64,000 nt of DNA from Perca fluviatilis (Eukaryota; Chordata; Actinopteri; Perciformes; Percidae). The position numbers and the translations under genes were made by a program. The stretch spans positions 9,888,249-9,952,248 of the forward strand of contig NC_053126.1 in the NCBI RefSeq assembly GCF_010015445.1, written 5' to 3'. The notes under the pieces are model-generated. The model ran no database searches and had not been told where the DNA came from. It worked only from the letters and a program-made list of their open reading frames with translations. Below are positions 45,492 through 54,612 of the stretch, piece after piece (the stretch's first letter is position 1; every line of letters begins with the position of its first letter).

Positions 45492-45939
45492 ATGATCAGA
45501 CCTGATTATTTGGTTGTTTTTCTCATCCTGTCATTTAACTGGGCAGGTAAGAACAATCTTTTTTCTGACAAACCTCCTGGTATAAAGACAACATGGCTGC
45601 ATTACAGAAACTAATGAGCTGTTTAAATATCTGTAGGTACTGAGGGTCAAACACTGACTGAGTCTGAACCAGTGGTTAAAAGACCTGGAGAATCCCACAG
45701 ACTGACCTGCACATATTCTGGGTTTGGTGGGGATTATGCTAATGCTTGGATCAGACAGGCTGCTGGAAAAGGACTGGAATGGATCGCTTACATCAGCAGT
45801 GCTAGTAGCTACATCTACTACTCTCAGTCAGTCAAAGGCCGGTTTACCATCTCCAGAGAAAACAGCAGACAGCAGGTGTATCTGCAGATGAACAGTCTGA
45901 AGACTGAAGATTCTGCTGTTTATTATTGTGCTCGAGAGC
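45492..45939 (+). CDS. IGHV: V28: intact VH segment, group A3
   Basis: Leader 45492-45546 ([19 protein letters not shown]), V exon 45637-45939. FR1 [23 protein letters not shown]1 [12 protein letters not shown]2 [17 protein letters not shown]2 [10 protein letters not shown]3 [20 protein letters not shown], ending YYCARE. RSS: CACAGTG 45940-45946, 22-bp spacer, ACAAAAACT 45969-45977. Octamer at 45381. Looks functional; V6 is its broken paralogue. Confidence 0.92.
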
Positions 45940-46074
45940 CACAGTGACACAGGAAGGAGCAACGCTGTACAAAAACTCAACATGTCAAAACAAGTCAAAT
46001 CTTTGCTTTCTTATTTTGTCATTCACATAATAAGCTTCAGTTCAACATCTTCAACACATTCAGAGAAACCGTCT

Positions 46075-46320
46075 CAATAGTCCTAGTCTGTGGCAGGGGG
46101 CAGAGGGGGCAGGGTGGGCAGAGGAGGAAGTGAGGAGGGAGGGAGTGACGGTAGAGCAGGGAGGGAGTTGAGTCTTCTGACAGCCTGATGGAAAAAACTG
46201 TCTTTGAGCCTGCTGGATTTGGCCCGGAGACTGCGCAGTCTCCTCCCTGATGGCAGCAGGCTGAAGAGGCTGTGAGATGGGTGGGTGGGGGTCACCTTGT
46301 TGTAAATATAAATCTATGTG
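46075..46320 (-). mobile_element. Probable LINE-derived fragment
   Basis: Minus-strand open frame with L-P-S-G-R-R-L-R-S-L-R and S-F-F-H-Q-A-V-R-R-L-N-S-L, wording found near the C-terminus of some LINE proteins, followed by a Pro/Leu-rich low-complexity tail. The DNA is GC-rich against its surroundings. Insert not present after V34. Confidence 0.45.
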
Positions 46321-46570
46321 AAAAAACAAATGGATTTTAATTTTGTTTTAAGTTTGTAATAATAACTACATTTTCTTTCATGTGTCAAAAATATATTTCA
46401 TAACACAATTTAAAGCTTTACTTGTGGCAGGACACGTCATCCTTCTTTCATAGCTTGTCAGTGTCCTCTATGCAAAGTGAACTTCCTCACAGTCTGCTAT
46501 AAAGACTTGATATCATGCTGTCAGTTGCAGCAGAAGAAGAGAAGCTCCCATCAGATTTGTGTTTCCACAG

Positions 46571-46792
46571 GTGTGAACAGTATTGAGCATTGTGCAGCCT
46601 GGACAGTCTCTGACCATCAGCTGTCAGGTCTCTGGTTATTCTTTGACTGATGACAGCTATGCAACAGGTTGGATCAGACAGAGTGAAGGAAAACCAATGG
46701 ACTGGATTTCCCATCAGTGGGGAACAAGTGGCCTTTACCAAAATAATGCTCTGAAGAACAAGTTCAGCTACAGCAGAGACACTTCTGCTCAA
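46571..46792 (+). pseudogene. IGHV: V29: leaderless, doubly deleted VH, group B2
   Basis: There is no leader exon (CCCATCAGATTTGTGTTTCC shows the deletion join). A good acceptor (CCACAG) precedes V-N-S-I-E. FR1 lacks about 20 bp (L-I-Q-T-D-S), and the V stops in FR3 at S-A-Q, where DNA from beyond the RSS is joined. The end of FR3 and the whole RSS are missing. Confidence 0.85.
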
Positions 46793-46799
46793 GACTCAA

Positions 46800-47340
46800 C
46801 CACACACACTTTGTAAAATTAGTGTAAACAAAAAACTATCCAGCAGAGTATATGTGGCCAGTTACTTCCTGATAGAGAGATTGTCTATGATTAAATGTAT
46901 TTGAGAAATTTGTCACTACAAGGATATGAGGTTTTGTATCTGTGTAATTGTATTTAGATGCTTTGTCATGACAAGAACAAATGATTTCCTGTTACATACA
47001 AAGAGCTGGATCAGGCAATAACATTAAAAAAGCAAGATAAACATACCTATTCAAATGTTTGCAGTTTAAGTATCCAAATAACATCTTTGTAATTTGGCCA
47101 TGAAAACTGCTCGTCAAAATTTCAAGTCTAGAATCCAAGAAAATAAACATTTTGATTTCCACTTAAACAGTAAATAGATAAGAAATATTTCCCAGTTCAA
47201 TATACTGTCTAAAATACATCTTGTCTGTCCCTGTGGCATCAAACTACTGTATTTCATAGCAGAAATAGTTGACAGGTATTTGGTATTTTTTAGTTTCCTG
47301 CTCTTGTAGAAAACTACTGATGATAAAGTGCATCTGCTTT
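46800..47340. other. Intergenic spacer V29 to V30
   Basis: No gene; third copy of the B2-to-C link. Confidence 0.55.
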
Positions 47341-47517
47341 CCATGTTCCCTTTTTAAACCTGAAGAGGGAGGTCCATGCAAACTCTTCCTTCCTTATAAT
47401 CACACCATCAACAGCTCTTAGAACATTTATGACAGAACAACTGGGACACTTTAGAAAACTTAGAAATATTCAGATCAGAAAACACTGGATTACAGTTTTT
47501 ATTACAGAATGGAAAAT

Positions 47518-47957
47518 ATGATTTCATTGAGTTTATTCTTTATAGTTACTTTTCATGGTAAGAGTCATTCCTGCTTTACAAACTGAAGACACTAGTCTAA
47601 TATTTAACCTCTGTGATGGATGATTATCACAATTTCTTTCCTTACAGGAGTTTGGAGTGAGATCAAACTGGACCAGTCTCCCTCTGAGGTGAAAAGACCT
47701 GGAGAGACAGTGAAGATGTCATGTATCATATCTGGTTATAGCATGACAAGCAATGATATTCACTGGATACGACAGAGACCAGGAGAAGCTCTGGAGTGGA
47801 TTGGGTGGATGAGCACAGGTTCAAACTCTGCTAGCTATGGCAGCTCCTTTCAAAGCCGTTTCATCATGACTGAAGATGTTCCCAGCAGCACTCAGTACCT
47901 CGAGGTCCAGAGCCTGACAGCAGCAGATTCTGCTGTTTACTTCTGTGCTCGAGAAGA
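47518..47957 (+). CDS. IGHV: V30: intact VH segment, group C
   Basis: Leader 47518-47557 ([14 protein letters not shown]), V exon 47648-47957. FR1 [23 protein letters not shown]1 [12 protein letters not shown]2 [17 protein letters not shown]2 [10 protein letters not shown]3 as V14, ending YFCARE with one extra base before the heptamer. RSS: CACAGTG 47958-47964, 23-bp spacer, ACAAAAACC 47988-47996. Looks functional. Confidence 0.92.
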
Positions 47958-47996
47958 CACAGTGACTGAAGACAGTGGAGCAGCTGCACAAAAACC

Positions 47997-48590
47997 TCCA
48001 CAGACAACAAACAGCAATTTGATCTTACTGTAATGACATCTGAGTTTTCTCACCACCTGAAAAGCACTTTGATATATCCACATAAAACATCTATTTATTT
48101 TAAATTCACGAGTACATATTTATTTTTATAATGTTACATGCTCTACAGTAATAGATATAGTTATTTTAATTGTCAAACCATTATCTAAAATGCGAAAGTC
48201 TTATTCATAAGTACTAACCATGAATGGTATAATAGTATGACACAGTGAGATCAATACAAAGCAGTTGTCATAAATGATACTAGATGTTGGTGATCAGAAT
48301 GAAACCGATTATTTATAATATAATATATAATATACATTATTGTGAATGCTCTCATGTGCTGCCCATTCTGCTCACAGAGACCAATGAGAAACAGAGCCTT
48401 GATACCAAGATTAAACATAATTTATCAAATTTCAATAAACCTGGATAAAAAAGATGTAATTTGTGTATTATTAGAATACATGTGGTTGTAATGTTAATGC
48501 TGATACACATTTTACACAAATTAAGACTCTTGCACATTAATTTCCCACTTTCATTAAATATCTCCAGTCCAGATGTTTCCTCCCTGTGAG
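47997..48590. other. Intergenic, group C downstream spacer
   Basis: No gene; C-to-A link, closest to 38375-38940. Confidence 0.6.
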
Positions 48591-48679
48591 GAGGAGTCGA
48601 TGCAAAACTCAGATACCTTCCACCTCTACTTATCTGAGTGCAGAGAGGAGGACAGAGAACAGTGGACACACAGTTTAAC

Positions 48680-48846
48680 ATGATGGACTATAGGACAGGA
48701 CTGCTGCTTTTAACTCTCTGCTGGGCAGGTGAAGATTTTCACTGATATTTATTTGACCCAGTTTTAATTTCTATAACTGACATATTTCCCATTTTCTTTT
48801 TGTCGTGTTGATGGTCAGACTCTAATAGAATCTGGTTAAAGACCTT
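48680..48846 (+). pseudogene. IGHV: V31: 3'-truncated VH, group A
   Basis: Copy of V24. Leader 48680-48728 intact; the splice acceptor is lost (GTCGTGTTGATGG where V24 has GTCGTGACAGGTG), and the FR1 stub is shorter (ATCTGGTTAAAG). Nothing follows FR1. Confidence 0.85.
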
Positions 48847-48849
48847 AAA

Positions 48850-49790
48850 GATCTTTAATTTCAATTTACTGAATTTATTTAAAGGATAGCCCCTTGAGAT
48901 GTAGCATGTCATTTTAGAGGGGGTCCTATCAATTATCACTTTCTTACAAAACAGCCAAAGACAGCAAAACAATCCTTGTCCAGCTATGAATAAAAGAAAT
49001 ACTACATACACATTTAAGCCATGTGGCATCTAAAGTGGGAGTGACAAATAATGTTACATTTTCTTTCATAAAATCCCTAGAATGCTTCAGTCTCAAGTTT
49101 CTCTGTCCTCTATATGGAAACACTCAGTTCTGCTTATCTCTTTGATTTTGACTGACTGCCACTCAAAACTACAATTTTATACTCCGACCCTTTGAGAGCT
49201 TGCTTCACCCCAACAAAAATAGAACATTTAGGTGCTGGATCAGCAGTGACTGATTATTCATGTATTCATTTAGTTGTATAGTTCTCCATTTCATCATTTC
49301 AAATCAATTTCAATATTAACAGCTGGAAGACTGAAGGAGCTGCTGTTATGTAAGACATTGGGTTGAAAGCTGAATGGATAGTGTAGTAATACTGCAATAA
49401 GGCAAACTTTTACTTCCTTGGCTCTTGGAGGATAAACTATGTATTCCTTTGTCACATTGTTTTCTCTATTAGCAGTAATCCACCTCACTTAGGTGAACAA
49501 TAACCTTTTAAATAAACGTCTTAGACTGACATTACAGCTTGTACTGTATACATTGAACTACACACCACACAATCTTACCCTCTTAGAAATGCACACAGTT
49601 GAAAAACTGTCCAAACACACTGAAAACAAGAGAAACAATGAACAACATCTTTAACGTTGGAACTCAGTCTGTTTCGAAAACCTTTCTCTCCTCCTTTTCT
49701 GACAGAAAACTGTATCTCCCACTGCTAAAATGTAAATCCACACACTGATGCATAATCCCCACCCATTCTGTCAACACAATATATAATCCC
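48850..49790. other. Duplicated intergenic block before V32
   Basis: No gene; uninterrupted version of the block that carries a transposon and a LINE at 39254-42660. Confidence 0.6.
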
Positions 49791-49832
49791 CATAACAGCC
49801 TCTGCAGGTGCAGACTGAGTCAAGTTCCCACC

Positions 49833-50260
49833 ATGACAGTTGTACAGAGTGTCCTCCTCTTGGCTCTCATTTCAGGTGAGTGAAGTCGGTGTTGAGTGAA
49901 GGAGGAGAAAAGGAGCTTTGGATGTCGGCTGGCTCCCTGTAATCTAAACTCTGTCTCTTCCAGCTGCTCAGGGCCAGTCCCTCACCTCCTCAGAGCCAGT
50001 GGTGAGCAGAGCTGGACAACCAGTCACTCTGTCCTGTAAGGTGGACGGACTGTCTCTAGCTTGGCTGCACTGGATTCGTCAGAAACCAGGGAAAGGACTG
50101 GAATGGATCGGACGCATCGATGGCGGAACTGGCACAATATTTGCTCCAAGTGTCCAAGGCCAGTTTTCCATCACCTAAGACACTTCCCAAAATCGTGTGC
50201 ACTTAGAGGTTAAGAGTCTGAAACAAGAAGACTCTGCAGTTTATTATTGTGCACGAGAGC
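49833..50260 (+). pseudogene. IGHV: V32: VH with a single nonsense codon, group D
   Basis: Leader 49833-49875 and V exon 49964-50260 are otherwise as V4 (RAGQPVTLSC, IDGGTGTIFA in CDR2). In FR3 the Lys of I-T-K-D is TAA (ATCACCTAAGAC near 50173). RSS: CACAGTG 50261-50267, 22-bp spacer, ACAACAACT 50290-50298. This single change separates it from a working gene, so it may be polymorphic. Confidence 0.88.
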
Positions 50261-50298
50261 CACAGTGACACACAACACTACTAAGCTGTACAACAACT

Positions 50299-50715
50299 GA
50301 ATAACACTGATCTCTGTGTGAGAAGCACTGAAGCATGTCAGGGCTGTGAAAACACATGTTCCACTGAATGATCGACAATTTATAATGAAAGATATGTCAT
50401 CAATAAAAACTGTATTTGTCAGCATGTTTATCATGACTCAGAGCCTCCATTTGTAAAAAGATTATTGGAATTAGAAAATAAATTCAATATATTATAATAT
50501 AAGCTCTTTCCTAAAAATATAGCTCTACAGTGATGCAAACCACCAACAGACCTGCACAAATACCCAGCACCCATGTGACTCAACCACACAGTTTACATTA
50601 CATAATTAATTTGTGAGATCATTTAACATAAACCTTACAGATAATCCTTAATTCTTTTTAATTGTTTTGGTTATATGATAAAACACTACAAAAAAGGAGC
50701 CACTCCCTCCCCATT
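50299..50715. other. Intergenic spacer V32 to V33
   Basis: No gene; near copy of 7544-7975. Octamer ATGCAAAT at 50724-50731. Confidence 0.55.
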
Positions 50716-50816
50716 ATGTCCTGATGCAAATCTTCAGTCTGTGCAGTGTACTTCTGTCCTGCTGACTGCTCTTGTACTTTGTGTGGAGCATCAGATGTCA
50801 CATCTCCAGCCTCAGG

Positions 50817-51305
50817 ATGATGAACACACTCACTCTTCTGCTGGTTGCTCTCTCTCTGCCCTGTGAGTTCTCCCGCTTCTTGCTGTTTTATCTTTTCTCA
50901 GACAACATGGACTGATGGTCAGTCAGTGACACCAGAACACTTCCCAGATGATTAATTTCTTCTGTGTTTCCTCTCTCCCTTTTATTTCATCAGGTTGTAC
51001 AGGTCAGAGTATGGAGTCCATTCCTTCCAGTTCAGTAGTGAAAAAGCCTGGGGAGACTCTCAGTCTCTCCTGCAGGGGATCTGGCTTCACATTTAGCTGC
51101 TGTGTTATGAGCTGGATCAGACAACCTGCAGGAGAAGCACTGGAATTGATAGGGAGCGGCTTCTCTACTGCAAGTAGTAACACTTATGCCAGCAGTGTGC
51201 AGGGCCGTGTAGAAATCAGTAGAGATGACAGCAACAGCATGGTGTATCTGAGACTGTCCAACTTAAAGCCAGAGGACTCTGCTGTGTATTACTGTGCCAG
51301 AGAAA
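50817..51305 (+). CDS. IGHV: V33: intact VH segment, group E
   Basis: Leader 50817-50862 (MMNTLTLLLVALSLP), V exon 50994-51305. FR1 [23 protein letters not shown]1 FTFSCCVM with two adjacent cysteines, FR2 [14 protein letters not shown] (Leu for the usual Trp), CDR2 [10 protein letters not shown]3 [20 protein letters not shown], ending YYCARE. RSS: CACACTG 51306-51312, 23-bp spacer, ACAAAAACC 51336-51344; the heptamer change is at its fifth base, outside the critical CAC. Probably functional. Confidence 0.88.
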
Positions 51306-51499
51306 CACACTGGTTAAAGGAAGCAAAGAGGCTTGACAAAAACCTCATACAAATAATTTTCCCAAGAACCTACAGGTGGCAGTAGAAGATAAGACATCAG
51401 ATGATACTAAGGAGAATATGACAGTGTCTCTAAATACACACACACAAATTCATGACCACAATGGAAGCTGATGTCGTGGTTTGTGACTTCCTGTTTTTT

Positions 51500-51910
51500 A
51501 GTGTTATTTTTATTTTATTTTAATAGTTTATTTAGATAGGGACAGTGCATATTAATGGACATCAGTACAAGTACACAATGTAAATATGCTAGAGTTAGCA
51601 CCATAGCTAATTCTCATCTATTGTCCCTAGGCAGATATATAAAAATAAAAACATGAAAACAGTAACAAGCATACAACACCCTCATAGTTTGAGAGGCAAG
51701 ACAAACACTAACAAAAACAGTCCAAGACAAAATACAACAGAACATACATTGTTACACATAGTGAAACGTGTGAGGCAGTTAAAAGTTAAAATTGAGTGCA
51801 GCTTTGGTTTTCTAAAAGCCAGAATTTTAAATGAGTTTTAAAATTGATGTATGTGGGACGGCCCCTTATTGTGGAGGGAAGGCTATTCCAATATTTATTT
51901 CTCTTTACTG
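51500..51910 (-). mobile_element. LINE 3' end fragment
   Basis: The minus strand encodes W-N-S-L-P-S-T-I-R-G-R-P and F-K-T-H-L-K-F-W-L-L-E-N-Q, the typical C-terminal wording of a fish LINE reverse transcriptase, followed by its 3' UTR and A-rich tail at the low-coordinate end. It has displaced all but the last residues of V34. Confidence 0.65.
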
Positions 51911-51919
51911 ACAAAACAG

Positions 51920-51951
51920 TGATTCTGCTGTTTATTATTGTGCTCGAGAGC
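51920..51951 (+). pseudogene. IGHV: V34: VH 3' end fragment with intact RSS, group A3
   Basis: Only [10 protein letters not shown] remains, right after the LINE fragment. RSS complete: CACAGTG 51952-51958, 22-bp spacer, ACAAAAACT 51981-51989, as in V28. Confidence 0.8.
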
Positions 51952-51989
51952 CACAGTGACACAGGAAGGAGTAACGCTGTACAAAAACT

Positions 51990-52330
51990 CAACATGTCAA
52001 ACGAGTCAAATCTTTGCTTTCAGTCTGCAGTCTCTGTTGATCTTAGTTTAACAGAATTTCAAGTTTTGTGAAGAATTATTAAAAATGAATGTAACTTTGT
52101 GTTAACTTTGCTGTGATAATAAATACAATTTCTTTCATGTGTCAGAATGCATTTTTTTTAACATAAGTCCAGTCTTTGACTACTTATGACAGGACAGTCC
52201 ATCCTTCTTTTATAGCCTGTCAGTGTCTTTCTCTATGCAAAGTGAACTTCCTCACAGTCTGCTATAAAGACTTGATATCATGCTGTCAGTTGCAGCAGAA
52301 GAAGAGAAGCTCCCATCAGATCACCTTCAA
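51990..52330. other. Intergenic spacer with V35 promoter
   Basis: No gene; octamer-like ATGCAAAG at 52235-52242. Confidence 0.5.
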
Positions 52331-52338
52331 TAGCAACC

Positions 52339-52775
52339 ATGTTCTCTGTAGCTCTGCTGCTGCTGCTGGCTGCTGGATCCTGTGAGTCTCACTGAGGCAG
52401 AGACACTGACAGTATGATCACAGCACACTGTTCACTGTTATTACACTGATTCAATACTCAACATGTTTTCCTCCACAGGTGTGAAGTGTGAACAGTTGAC
52501 CCAGCCAGCCTCTGTGACTGTGCAGCCAGGTCAACGTCTGACCATCACCTGTCAGGTCTCTTATTCTGTTGGTAGCTACGCTACAGCTTGGATCAGACAG
52601 CCTGCAGGGAAAGGACTGGAGTGGATTGGAATTAAATATACTGGAGGTTCGCTCTACAAAGATTCCCTGAAGAACAAGTTCAGTATCGACTTAGAGACTT
52701 CCAGCAACACAGTGACTCTAAATGGACAGAATGTGCAGCCTGAAGACACTGCTGTGTATTACTGTGCCAGAGAGC
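52339..52775 (+). CDS. IGHV: V35: intact VH segment, group B
   Basis: Leader 52339-52381 (MFSVALLLLLAAGSC), V exon 52479-52775. FR1 CEQLTQPASVTVQPGQRLTI, CDR1 YSVGSYATA, FR2 [17 protein letters not shown]2 IKYTGGS, FR3 as V19, ending YYCARE. RSS: CACAGTA 52776-52782, 23-bp spacer, ACAAAACCC 52806-52814. The leader resembles group B2 (V20), while the V exon is group B, suggesting a leader swap. Looks functional. Confidence 0.91.
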
Positions 52776-52814
52776 CACAGTAACACAAACCATCAGTAGA
52801 CCTGAACAAAACCC

Positions 52815-53455
52815 CTCAGAGCCTGAACACTTGTAACATGAAGCCACCAGAGGAGGAGCCCTCAGACCACTAATGGTTTCAACACCAGCACACAGCCTGC
52901 ACTCTTGCTGGAGTTTAAATACTTTGGGGTTTCAATCACTGATCATTGTCTTTGCTCCAACAACAAAAACTGAATTACATGTTTACATTGTTAAATGCAC
53001 ACAACTGAAATGTGTTGGATGTCAGAGTTTTCCTGGAACAAATGCATGAAACCCTGTTGTTATTATCAGGAGTCAAAATTTCAACTTTGTAAAAAAGGAG
53101 ACATAAGCTAATGTTTGTTGATCTCAAACCAAGCATACAAGGTGATTTAATGAACAAAAACTAATTTTTCTAATGCTTGATAACTTTTTTATATAGACAG
53201 TAACACTATTACATTATTTGTAAGTTGCATTTAACAAAAATCATCTCTAAGTAAATAAATGTGTTCAAATGTTAGAGTGACTTACAGTAAAACATGAATA
53301 ATAATGACATAAAAATTTTTTGAATCTGAATTCTAAGATACGGTAAGATTATTCTTACAGTAAGAATAACACAAATTACGTTAAGGAGAAAGCCGTAACA
53401 TGAAAATCTTTTGAGGAAAGATTGAACAAAAAACACTGTTCAATCAAAAAGGAGG
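52815..53455. other. Intergenic spacer V35 to V36
   Basis: AT-rich, no gene; partly parallel to 4250-4800. Confidence 0.5.
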
Positions 53456-53540
53456 AGTTAATGCAAAACTCAGATATCTTCCACCTCTACTTATCTGAGT
53501 GCAGAGAGGAGGACAGAGAACAGTGGACACACAGTTTAAC

Positions 53541-53983
53541 ATGATGGACTATAGGACAGGACTGCTGCTTTTAACTCTCTGCTGGGCAGGTGAAGATTTT
53601 CACTGATCTTGATTTAACATAGCTTTTATTTGGTGTCATCAGCTTATTTCACTTGATGTTTTTTATCCTCTTGACAGGTGTTGATGGTCAGACTCTGACA
53701 GAATCTGAATTAGCAGTTAAAAGACCTGGAGAATCTTACAGATTGACCTGTACAACATCTGGATTCACATTCAGCAGCTACGCTATGAGCTGGGTCAGAC
53801 AGGCTTCTGGAAAAGGACTGGAGTGGATTGCTTTTGTACACACAGGCAGTTCTCATCTCTTTTACTCCCAGTCAGTCCGGGGGAGATTCACCATCTCCAG
53901 AGATGACTCCAGCAGTAAACTCTATCTGCAGATGAACAGTCTGAAGACCGAGGACACAGCAGTGTATTACTGTGCCCGAGAGA
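53541..53983 (+). CDS. IGHV: V36: intact VH segment, divergent group A
   Basis: Leader 53541-53589, V exon 53678-53983. FR1 [23 protein letters not shown]1 [12 protein letters not shown]2 [17 protein letters not shown]2 [10 protein letters not shown]3 [20 protein letters not shown], ending with T-A-V-Y-Y-C-A-R-E. The most divergent group A member and the most like mammalian VH3 in FR2-FR3. RSS: CACAGTG 53984-53990, 23-bp spacer of different sequence, ACAAAAACT 54014-54022. Looks functional. Confidence 0.92.
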
Positions 53984-54022
53984 CACAGTGAGAGACGATA
54001 ATAGAAGAGTCATACAAAAACT

Positions 54023-54370
54023 TCTTTCCTCTATTTACAATCACCACTGGGATCATATAGTTGACTCAGTATTACTGTTTTTTATGCCATACTGCTGATA
54101 AGTACACAAGTACCACAAGTACAGGTCTGGCGCCAGGTTTTGAGGCTAATATGTTAATATTGAATATATGTTGTTCATAGGACCCCACCCCATACAATTT
54201 AGAACAGTTTAGTTTCTTGCCTATTCATTATTTTTATTTTAAGATGCATGTAGTTACAGCAAGAATGACGGTCGAGCGGTGTTTAAGTCAGTTGCATTCC
54301 TCGCCACTAGGCGGCGACATTGACCAGTAAATGGCAGAGTGAACTCTAGGGGCAGAACTTACGTGAGTTT
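54023..54370. other. Intergenic spacer after V36
   Basis: No gene seen. Confidence 0.5.
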
Positions 54371-54373
54371 GAC

Positions 54374-54463
54374 TTAGTTTTGCAAAAGCGTCTGTTAACG
54401 TCGGCAGCCATTAGGCTTATGGAAACTACAGTGCAACTTATATTGTCTTTCTTCTGTTAATTA
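54374..54463 (+). repeat. Direct repeat, left copy
   Basis: About 90 bp (TTAGTTTTGCAAAAGCGTCT to TTCTTCTGTTAATTA) repeated almost exactly at 57355-57442, on the far side of the transposon nest. Confidence 0.8.
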
Positions 54464-54612
54464 CAGGTATGTAACAGTATGAATCAAAACATGATAATAT
54501 GTTAGTAACTCAGCGTATAGCCTTCTTGACGTGTGTTGTAGTAGTTTAAAATGTTAGCATCACACACGCTAGCACTACTGTTAGCTAGCTGGTTAAGTCC
54601 GTCTATATCTGT

